DNA of 64,000 bases from the NCBI GenBank assembly GCA_037892935.1, contig JAYXKI010000007.1, positions 1,054,001-1,118,000 on the forward strand. Direction: 5' to 3'. The notes under the pieces were generated by a model. The model was not told where the DNA came from. It was given only the letters and a program-made list of their open reading frames with translations, and ran no database searches. The stretch is from Phlebopus portentosus (Eukaryota > Basidiomycota > Agaricomycetes > Boletales > Boletinellaceae). Every line of letters begins with the position of its first letter. The first letter of the stretch is position 1. Positions 1-8,961 of the stretch are shown piece by piece. The translations under genes and the position numbers were made by a program.

Positions 1-1600
1 AGCTCCCTTTGCACATCTTTTGAGCATAAGGGAAGGATGGAGGATCTTGAGGAAGCCGTGGCACTAGAACGTGCAGCTCTGGAACTTCGACCGGCGGGCC
101 ACCCCGACCGTTCTGTATCGTTGGGCAATTTGGCGGCCTCTCTTTCGACGTACTTTAAACATCGGGGGAAAGTGGAGGACCTTGAAGAAGCTATAACACT
201 GGAGCGCGCTGTTCTGGAGCTTCGACCAGAGGGTCACCCCGACCGTTCTTCGTCGTTAGGCAACCTGGCGCTTTCACTCCGTACATGCTTTGAGCATCGG
301 GGAAAATTGGAGGACCTTGAGGAAGCGATAGCACTGGACCGTGCCGCTCTGGAACTTCGACCAGAAGGTCACCCCGACCGCTCCCTGTCGTTGAGTAATT
401 TGGCGAGCTCCCTCTGCACATGCTTTGAGCAAAAGGGGAGGATGGAGGACCTTGAAGAAGCCGTGGTACTGGACCGCGCCGCTCTGGAGCTTCGACCAGA
501 GGGTCACCCTGGCCGCTCCCTGACACTGGGCAATCTGGCGAGCTCCCTCAAGATGTGCTTTGAGCATCGGGGAAGGATGAAGGACCTTGAGGAAGCCGTG
601 TCACTAAACCGCGCTGCTCTGGAACTTCGACCAGATGGTCATCCGCTTCGTTCCTCATCATTGGACAATCTGTCAAGCACCCTTTGGACATGCTTCGAGC
701 ATCGGGGAAGGATGGAGGACCTCGAGGAGGCCGTAGCACTCGAACGTGCTGCTCTGGAACTTCGATCGGAGGGTCATCCGCTTCGTTCCTCATCGTTGGA
801 CAGTCTTGCCAACTCCCTTTGGACATGTTTTGAACACCGCGGGAGGATGGAAGACCTTGAGGAATCCATAGCACTGGGACGTGGCGCTCTGGAGCTTCGA
901 CAGGTAGGTCATCCGGACCGTTCCCTGTCGTTGTGTAATCTGGCAAACTCTCTTCGCGTACGCTTTGAGCATCTGGGGAGGATGGAGGACCTTGAGGAGG
1001 TCGTAGCTCTAGAACGTGCCGCTCTGGAGCTTCGACCGGAGGGTCACCCCGGCCGTCCTTTGTCGTTGTGCAATCTGGCGCTTTCCCTCTGGACACGCTT
1101 TGAACACCGCGGGGCAATGGGGGACCTCGAGGAATCCGTAACACTGGAACATGCTGCTCTGGAACTTCGACCTGACGGACACCCGGACCGTTCTGTATCG
1201 TTAAGCAATCTGGCGACATCCCTTTGGACACGCTTTCAGCACCGCGGGGTGATGGAGGACCTCGAGGAAGCCTTAATACTGGAACGTGCCGCTCTGGCGC
1301 TTCGACCAGAGGGCCACCCAGACCGCTCCTTATCGCTGGGTAATCTGGCGAATTTCCTTAGAGCATGTTTTCAGCGCCGCGGGAGGATGGAAGATTTGGA
1401 GGAGGCTATAACACTAAACCGTGCTATTCTGTCATGTCGACTGGAGCGTCGCCCACATCGTTCCTCATCATTGAGAGACCTTTCCGAATGCCTTTATGAT
1501 CGTTTCCAGAAAGAAAGGCGTATCGATGACTTAGAGGAAGCTATTGAATCTTTGAAGTGCGCTGCCGCGCACACGTTTTCGAGCTTTTCGTCACGCCTTG
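1..1600 (+). repeat. 135-bp coding repeat array in TPR-CHAT copy 1
   Basis: The motif encoding (M/V)EDLEEA recurs at 37, 172, 307, 442, 577, 712, 847, 982, 1117, 1252 and 1387, an exact 135-base period, with a divergent last unit near 1516. Adjacent units are strongly similar in DNA, not only in protein, with recurring blocks such as gctctggarcttcgaccrga. This points to recent unit duplication or homogenisation. Confidence 0.9.
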
Positions 1601-3231
1601 AAGCTGTGAACAGATGGTCAATGATCGCTCGAACTCATGAACATCATAGTGCTTGCGAAGCCCATAGAACCGCGTTATCCCTTCTTCAGCGAGCCCTTAC
1701 AACCAGGCCTACTCTGTCCTCACAACACAAGTTCCTTTCCAGTGATAGTCGCTATAAAGCTCTCGCATTAGATGCAGCTTCACTTGCCATTGACAAGCAT
1801 GATTTTGTGCAGGCTGTTGAGCTTCTCGAGCAAGGGAGAGCATTGCTTTGGTCACAGATTCGCGGACTGAGGACCCCGCTTGATCAGCTTTCAGAAATCA
1901 ACAGATCCCTAGCGGAGCGATTCGAAGGCTGCAGTCGCAGTCTGGAGGCCCTGATTGCATCGTCCGAGTCACGTACGTCTGGTTCAGGTATGGAGAAAGG
2001 CAACAGTCATGCGTACAGCGCATCCCAAGGACAAAACCCGGTTGACCGGATGTTTGTTGAGATGCGTCGATTGTCAGAAGAGCAGGAATCAATAATTAAT
2101 GAGATACGACGAATTCCTGGTTTTGAGGATTTCCTTCTGGCTCCCTCCTTTGATGCTGTACAGCAGGCGGCTTCAGAAGGACCCGTCATTATGCTCAATC
2201 TCTCCGAGTATCGATCCGATGCGCTTATAGTTTTGTCAAGCAAGAATGAACCATGTGTATGCATTCCACTGGATCCAGAATTTTATAGCGACTCTGTCGA
2301 GCTACACGAGGAGTTCATAGGACGACGCAGAAGATTCGGGGTACATTCCAAGAAGTACGACGAGATCCTTCGACGAGTAATGAAGGTGCTATGGGACAGG
2401 GTGGCCTCGAAGGTTGTAGAAAAGCTCAAAGAAATTGGGATCGCAGCGGGGTCGCGCATCTGGTGGTGCCCTACTTCGGTGCTCACTGCCTTCCCTTTCC
2501 ATGCTGCGGGCCCTTATACAGATGCGGATGGCAAGACGAAGTATCTGTTGGATGACTATATCTCGTCATACACCCCAACGCTCACGTCGCTCATCAATGC
2601 TCGATCTGGAGCCCTCGTCAGAGACGCAAGGATGCTCCTCGTTGGGGATCTCAAGCTTCCGTCAGCGAAGGAAGAATGGCGCTCGATAAGTAGGACTCGG
2701 CGTATTGAGAAACTACTTCTGGACAAGCGGGCGTCTCCGGATGCGGTGATTGAGGCACTTCGGGATGTGGAATGGGTGCACTTTGTGTGCCATGGGATTT
2801 TGGCTAAGGAGCCCTTTGATTCTTCGCTAAAGCTTCCTGGAGGAAAGCTGACATTACTTGACATCGCCCGCGCACATATTCCAAACGCAGAATTCGCATT
2901 TCTTTCAGCTTGTCATACCGCGGAGCAAGGTCCTAAAAGCGCGTTGGATGAATCACTCCATGTCGCTGCAGCTATGCAGTTCATCGGCTTCCGGAGCGTG
3001 GTTGGTACAATGTGGAAGTTGCTCGATCTTGACGGACCCTTCCTTGCTAAATTCGTCTATGGTCACCTCATGTACGGGCTGGAAGAAGGAGAGATGAAGT
3101 TCAAAGGTGCGGCAGCGGCTGTTCGTAAAGCAGCTTTGAGTCTGCGGGAATGGAAGGATGAAGGTCGAAATGGAGAAGAGCTAGATGTTATGACTGAGCG
3201 ATGGGTTAACGTTGTGCATATAGGTGCCTAA
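1..3231 (+). CDS. TPR-CHAT protein, copy 1 (5' end outside window)
   Basis: The frame is open from base 1, so the true start lies upstream; the first in-window ATG is at 37. The protein has twelve tandem TPR-like units of about 45 residues (core EDLEEA..L.RAALELRPEGHP.RS.SL.NLA), a helical linker (about residues 500-700 counted from that ATG) and a C-terminal CHAT domain, a caspase/separase-fold protease. The presumed catalytic dyad is present: His in WVHFVCHG (codon 2791-2793, about residue 919) and Cys in FLSACHTAEQ (codon 2911-2913, about residue 959). It reads without interruption to TAA at 3229-3231, with no intron. It is the only intact copy of four in the window. CHAT domains are predicted cysteine peptidases used as effectors in separase and in bacterial TPR-CHAT systems. 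A role as a self/non-self or cell-death sensor here is inference. Confidence 0.9.
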   Translation, partial: SSLCTSFEHKGRMEDLEEAVALERAALELRPAGHPDRSVSLGNLAASLSTYFKHRGKVEDLEEAITLERAVLELRPEGHPDRSSSLGNLALSLRTCFEHRGKLEDLEEAIALDRAALELRPEGHPDRSLSLSNLASSLCTCFEQKGRMEDLEEAVVLDRAALELRPEGHPGRSLTLGNLASSLKMCFEHRGRMKDLEEAVSLNRAALELRPDGHPLRSSSLDNLSSTLWTCFEHRGRMEDLEEAVALERAALELRSEGHPLRSSSLDSLANSLWTCFEHRGRMEDLEESIALGRGALELRQVGHPDRSLSLCNLANSLRVRFEHLGRMEDLEEVVALERAALELRPEGHPGRPLSLCNLALSLWTRFEHRGAMGDLEESVTLEHAALELRPDGHPDRSVSLSNLATSLWTRFQHRGVMEDLEEALILERAALALRPEGHPDRSLSLGNLANFLRACFQRRGRMEDLEEAITLNRAILSCRLERRPHRSSSLRDLSECLYDRFQKERRIDDLEEAIESLKCAAAHTFSSFSSRLEAVNRWSMIARTHEHHSACEAHRTALSLLQRALTTRPTLSSQHKFLSSDSRYKALALDAASLAIDKHDFVQAVELLEQGRALLWSQIRGLRTPLDQLSEINRSLAERFEGCSRSLEALIASSESRTSGSGMEKGNSHAYSASQGQNPVDRMFVEMRRLSEEQESIINEIRRIPGFEDFLLAPSFDAVQQAASEGPVIMLNLSEYRSDALIVLSSKNEPCVCIPLDPEFYSDSVELHEEFIGRRRRFGVHSKKYDEILRRVMKVLWDRVASKVVEKLKEIGIAAGSRIWWCPTSVLTAFPFHAAGPYTDADGKTKYLLDDYISSYTPTLTSLINARSGALVRDARMLLVGDLKLPSAKEEWRSISRTRRIEKLLLDKRASPDAVIEALRDVEWVHFVCHGILAKEPFDSSLKLPGGKLTLLDIARAHIPNAEFAFLSACHTAEQGPKSALDESLHVAAAMQFIGFRSVVGTMWKLLDLDGPFLAKFVYGHLMYGLEEGEMKFKGAAAAVRKAALSLREWKDEGRNGEELDVMTERWVNVVHIGA

Positions 3232-4819
3232 TTTTATCATATTATCTATCTTGACCCCTCTTAGGACTGGTTATCTAGTACGATCGGGGGCGTTGCATGA
3301 CTTGAACATTTATGATAGGGATAGGCGATTATAATAGACAGAACCTCATATTTAATCCTCGGGAGCCGAACATTACCATCCACGCCAAAGAAACACAGAC
3401 ACTAGCACAAACAGTGATATACTGCAACAGTAAGATCGAGGAAAGAGAAAGGATTGATTATTCCTGGCTGTACCCTGAGCATTTATCAAAATTCATGAGC
3501 AACTGCGTTGTCGATGCGGGCGGATAACAGCATGACCCGCACGTAGGAAATACTAATCCGATGAAGTTGCTCCTCTCGTGTCTGAGATACATGCAAAATC
3601 AAGAAGCAAAGTGGATCCCGAAAATCAGGGATCCCGGTATAACTTGAAATTGCACCGGAAACGGACAGTAGTACTACGGGGCCGTCCTCTTTCCAGTTTA
3701 CGTAATTGGTAAGTACCACAATTATTCACGACACTAAAGACAAGAAAACTGGCCTTGAAGCGTCTCTTTACAATCTGCGAAATTTACAAGCGTAAGTACT
3801 TGCGCTGTCAGGGGTGCCAGGAGAAGAGGTGTTCCCCCCTCCATTGCTATGCTCAGCACGGTCACCTTCGTTTGGATCCTGCATGCATCTATGGCTCGTC
3901 GTCCGTCCAGCTCATGACATCTTAATCGTGGGTCGAGTACCAACCATAATGCACCTCTGCATCATATATACACCACCAACATGACCGTTCTTTTGCTCTT
4001 CAACCCTTTCGAGCCTCCCACATGCTCTTTCGACTGGTCCCATACGAACTTGAATGGGCTATGGCAACAGGGAGCAAGCTCACAGCTTGGCGCAAGCAAA
4101 AGGGCGGATTGGACCGGCCGAAAGAGTGCTCAGGAGGGCTGAGATGGACGAAGACCCGCATCAAATACACATCTTTGATATTGGGCAGTACGCTGAAGTT
4201 TTTGAAGGTTTCAGGTATCGAAGAGGAGGGTCGGGAAACCAATAGATATCGATCGGTCGAACACCATGGAGGTATGCGCTTCATTTTATTTCCCTGTTTT
4301 GTGGACTGGGCATGTAAATGATCTATCTCGTATAACAGGGCTTTGAAGCCGTTCAGTGCTCCTCTCGCACGTCTCCAGCGTAGATACCCACCTTCCGCAA
4401 GCTTATAGTCCATAATCATTGGAACGCTCTTGAGACAAGCAATGGCGAAGCTAGACGTGTCAATCCGAGTGAGCATATTGAATGTGGAAAGAAAGAGGAT
4501 AACATATGGATGTACCACCTCAAGCTCAATTCTGACTCAAAGGAGAAAAGAGACGAATTCAAAAGACGTTCGGGATCCGAGTGGAATCAAGCTACAGGGT
4601 ATAACATCACACCATTCATGCACGATCCGACGCTTGTGGGAGCTGCTGTCCCTCAGTACTAAGGGTATTATGTACCCGATGAGGACAACGAGCCGCTGAA
4701 GTATCGGAAATACATACGACACATCGCGGACGTCGGTTTTTGAAAACTTGAGCTTGTGGTCACGGAGATAGATCGACTTACTGGACATCGACTTACTGGA
4801 CAGCGTTCAGAGCCTGAGA
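3232..4819. other. Intergenic region between CHAT copies 1 and 2
   Basis: No gene could be supported. The first 130 bases resemble the 3' flank of copy 3 (shared pattern around 'gtacgat...gggcgttgc.tgact' at about 3280 and 11600), so the duplication unit extended past the stop codon. The longest open frame, on the minus strand at 4000-4518, has no recognisable domain and an unremarkable composition. Confidence 0.5.
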
Positions 4820-5126
4820 GCCATCATCACCATCAGCCATCAGTCATCATAAAGCAGAGAGCAACCCTCTGCCCGTCTTGCCTTCTTACCACAATCATCT
4901 GGTACGTCGTCGAGCACCATCCTTATAGTAACGGTACATCGAGGTAGCCGTGTAACGGTTGTAATAGGTATGTTGGCCCAATTGTACCGGCATAACAACT
5001 TACAGAGCTGAAGCATCTGGACAGGCCTAGGAGGAGCAAAGGCAACGCTTCATCCTCGACTGACGCACGCTACTTGACCACCTGCAATACAGTAGTTTTC
5101 TTTTCCTCGAGGAGGTTGGGTCAGAC
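4820..5126 (+). promoter_or_regulatory. 5' flank of CHAT copy 2, shared with copy 3
   Basis: This flank resembles the one before copy 3 (about 8654-8961). Both carry a CATCACCATCAGCCATCA block, then a gtatgttg element ending just before a shared agctgaagc, then the start codon context gcagacATGTC or cagacATGTC. The gtatgt...ag segment (4968-5005 here; 8786-8845 in copy 3) may be a short 5'-UTR intron. At 38 bases the copy 2 version is shorter than is usual. Confidence 0.4.
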
Positions 5127-7852
5127 ATGTCTTCAGATCAGACCGACGCGCATGAGCAGCTCCAGTCCCTCCGCGACCGAGCTTATTCTTCATGGACCCG
5201 TTTCCAGCAGTGCGGAGAGCGAGAGGACCTCGACGCTGCCATCACTCTCCAGCAAGCCGCTCAGGACTGTTGTCATTCTGATCGCGACTCGGTATTGTAC
5301 GACCTCGCTCTTTTCCTTTACTTACGATACGAGCGATGGGGAAACGTTGATGATCTGGAAACCTCAGTTAAGTTAGACCGAGAGGCGCTCGAGCTTCGAC
5401 CGGAGGGCCATCCGGACCGTTCTTTATCGTTGGGCAATCTGGCGAGCTCCCTTTCGACATACTTTGAGCACCGCGGCAGGATGGAAGACCTCGAGGATGC
5501 TATTGCGCTGGAACGTGCCGCCCTGGAGCTTCAACCGGAGGGCCACCCGGACCGTTCCTTATCGTTGGCCAATCTAGCGAGCTCCCTTTGGACATGCTTT
5601 GAGCACCGCGGGAGGATGGAAGACCTCGAGGAGGCCATTGTGCTGGACCGCGCCGCCCTGGAGCTTCGACCGGAGGGTCACCCTCATCGTTCTGACTCGT
5701 TGGGCAATCTGGCGAACTCCCTTCGGACTTACTTTCAGCACCGCGGCAGGATGGAAGACCTCGAGGAGGCTATTGCGCTGTACCGTGCCGCCCTGGAGCT
5801 TCGACCGGAGGGCCACCCGGACCGTTCTTTATCGTTGGGCAATCTGGCGAACTCCCTTCGGACATGCTTTGAGCACCGCGGGAGGATGGAAGACCTCGAG
5901 GAGGCCATTGCGCTGGAACGTGCCGCCCTGGAGCTTCGACCGGAGGGTCACTCTCATCGTTCTGACTCGTTGGGCAATCTGGCGAACTCCCTTCGGACAT
6001 GCTTTCAGCACTGCGGCAGGATGGAAGACCTCGAGGAGGTCATTGCGCTGGAACGTGCCGCCCTGGAGCTTCGACCGGAGGGCCACCCTTTACGCTCTTC
6101 GTCCCTGAGAGGCCTTGCCGAATCCCTTTATGTTCGTTCTCAGAAAGAAGGGTCCATCGATGACTTAGAGGAATCTATTGAGTCTCTGAACTGCGCGGCT
6201 GCTCACAAAATTTCGAGCTTTTCGTCACGCCTTGCATGTGTACGCAGATGGATTGCAATTGCACGATCTCATGATCATCATACTCATCTCGAAGCCTACA
6301 GATCCGCCGTGTTCCTTCTTCAGCGAGCCCTAACCATCAGACCTACTCTGTCCTCACAACATCAGTTTCTTACTAGTAATAGTCGCTTTCCAGCTCTTGC
6401 GCTGGACGCGGCTTCGTGTGCCATTGACAATGGCGATTTTGTTCAGGCCGTCGAGTTTCTCGAGCAAGGGAGAGCTTTGCTTTGGTCACAGATTCGTGGA
6501 TTAAGGATCCCAGTCGATCAGCTTTCCGAGGTCAACAAAGGACTCGCGGAGCGATTTGATGGCTGCAGCCGTCGCTTGGAGACTCTCATTGCATCGTCCG
6601 GATCACGTAAGTCTGGCTCAGAAACGGATGGAGGGGGCAGTCGTGCATACGACACACTCCAAGGACGGAATCCGGTGGAACAGATGTTTGTAGAGATGCG
6701 ACGATTATCGGAAGACCAGAAAGCAATTATTAATGAGATTCGACAAATCCCTGGATTTGAGGGCTTCCTTCGTTCCACTTCCTTTGATGTCCTTCAGCAA
6801 GCGGCTTCAGAAGGGCCCGTCATTATACTCAATTTCTCCGAGTATCGATCCGATGCGCTTATCGTTTTGTCAAGCAAGGATGAGCCATGTGTATGCGTTC
6901 CGCTGGATCAAGAGTTTTATTCTGATTCTGTCGAGCTACACAAAGAGTTCATACGTACGCACAAAGAATTCAAAGTAGGCTCCAAGGAGTACGACGAGAT
7001 CCTTCGGCGGGTGATGAAGGTGCTATGGGATAGAGTTGTCTCAAAGGTTGTAGAAAAACTGAAAGGAATAGGAATTACAGAAGGGTCGCGCATCTGGTGG
7101 TGTCCCACTTCGGTGCTCACGGCCTTCCCTTTCCATGCTGCTGGCCCTTATACGGATGCCCATGGGAAAATGAAGTATCTCTTGGATGACTATATCTCAT
7201 CATATACTCCAACACTCACGTCGCTCATCAATGCTCGATCTGGTGCTCTCGTCAGAGACGCAAGGATGCTTCTCGTTGGGGATCTCAAGCTTCCGTCAGC
7301 GAAGGAAGAATGGCGCTCGATAAGTAGGACTCGGCGTATTGAGAAACTACATCTGGACAAGGCGTCTCCCGGTGCGGTGATTAAGGCACTTCGGAAGGTG
7401 GAATGGGTGCATTTCGTGTGCCATGGTATTCTTGCGGAGGACCGTTTGATTCTTCGCTGAAGCTTCCTGGAGGGAACCTGACATTACTGGACATCGCTCG
7501 AGCCCATCTTCCAAACGCAGAATTTGCATTTCTTTCAGCTTGTCATACTGCGGAGCAAGGTCCTGAAAGCGCGCTGGACGAATCGCTCCGTTTGGCTGCA
7601 GCTATGCAGTTTTGTGGATTCCAAAGTGTAGTTGGTACGATGTGGCAGTTGCTGGATCGAGATGGTCCTTTCCTTGCTAAGGCCGTCTATGGTCATCTTA
7701 TGTATGAGCTGGAAGAAGGAGAGATGAAGTTCAAAGCTGCGGCAGCGGCTGTTCGTAAAGCAGCTTTGAGTCTGCGGGAATGGAAGGATGAAGGTCGAAA
7801 TGGAGATGCTATGACTGAACGATGGGTTAACCTTGTGCATATAGGTGCTTGA
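5127..7852 (+). CDS. TPR-CHAT protein, copy 2 (one-base frameshift in the CHAT domain)
   Basis: The N-terminus begins MSSDQTDAHEQLQSL and appears to be the family's native start. There follow eight TPR-like units (six close to consensus), the linker and the CHAT domain. The frame breaks at about 7438-7442: gcggaggaccg has one base fewer than copy 3 (gcgtcagaaccg), so translation would stop at 7458-7460, just after the His motif VHFVCHG (His codon 7422-7424). The rest continues in another frame to TGA at 7850-7852 and keeps the Cys motif FLSACHTAEQ (Cys codon 7541-7543) and the ERWVNLVHIGA tail. No other lesion was found. Because the missing base could be one A of an AA pair and the window shows other homopolymer undercalls, this may be a sequencing error. 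If real, the gene encodes a TPR protein lacking the catalytic Cys. Confidence 0.8.
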
Positions 7853-8653
7853 CTTCACTTGCCTCTTTTTGATTGAAATGGCTTCGAATTAGCGAGATAT
7901 CACGATATATTGGGGACTTTTCCATGTAGGAGTACATTCGGACTAGAATAAAATGACTGTGGTATCAGCTTATGCATAATCTTCGGGATTGAAACAGCTA
8001 AGACCGACACTTACTGTATACATATTAATCGACTTGTCTATCCTCGAGTGTCGACTTCCTTGATTATTAGATACCTTATGATGAAGTTTATGGGGAAGGT
8101 TGCCGCAAAGCATTTCATCTGGAACTACCTGCCTCAGAGTGCTTAAGTTTGAGTGTGAATTCATTTTTGGTTATCCGTGATAAACAAACTGAACTCTAAG
8201 AAGAGCCGTTTTTCGATCGTACCTCTGCAACTTCCTATTCCATGTCATCAATGTAAAATACAATTACGATTCCGCTAGTTAAAAAAATGTCACAGCTTGT
8301 ACTAGTCTCCCTTTCCCCCTCCGGTATCATTGCGATGGTTTGCGAATCAAGATTGCATGTATCGTTTAGTTCAACGAGTCGTGTGGTACATTGAAGACAT
8401 TGGGCGGAAACTATATCGATCCATGATGAATGTGTCTTTAATATTGTATTTGCGACCTCGTCAAGTTCGCCGCAATGGATTTCACTCAGAATCTCGCTGC
8501 AAATTTTCTTTTGTTGCACGTCTATGTGGGATAATATCGTGTTGGTAAGAGCAAGTCAAGACTGAGTAGAACAATAATGGAAATAGATCGACATATAGCT
8601 TTTACACCTGACATGGCAATGCCGATCTGAGTGTTAGCGAGTAATTATAAATA
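7853..8653. other. Intergenic region between CHAT copies 2 and 3
   Basis: Nothing supportable was seen. About 7975-8025 retains weak similarity to the 3' flanks of copies 1 and 3 (tctcggga/cttcggga followed by .aacagcta). The remainder is AT-rich with no long frame. Confidence 0.4.
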
Positions 8654-8961
8654 ACCATCACCATCAGCCATCATGGTCATGAGGGTTGAACACTGCGTTT
8701 CCTTCTTACTACAACCATCCCATTAGCTTTGGCACCAAGACTGTAGAGATTCCTTTCTAGACTAGCTGAGTCTCGAGTTTGATAGGTATGTTGACCATGT
8801 TTAATCCATATTAAGATATCCCTCATGACCGGTAGCGAGTATAAGAGCTGAAGCGGACGAATTGTTTGGTCAAGAACAAGACAGCATATCGGACCCAACG
8901 CATACACGTTATTTGAACACTTTCAGAAGCAGAGGCTAGCCCGTCTGGGATCGGGGCAGAC

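Noticed and set aside
191..1231. Long minus-strand open frames opposite the TPR array (191-526, 274-567, 548-1231)
   Set aside because: They are periodic shadows of the 135-bp coding repeat and mirror its codon pattern; similar shadows appear opposite copy 2.
37..1600. Regularly spaced repeats as a CRISPR-like array
   Set aside because: The repeats are contiguous, translated TPR-like units with no spacers, in a eukaryotic gene.
4000..4518. Minus-strand open frame of 172 codons between CHAT copies 1 and 2
   Set aside because: No recognisable similarity and plus-strand frames of equal quality overlap it; treated as chance.
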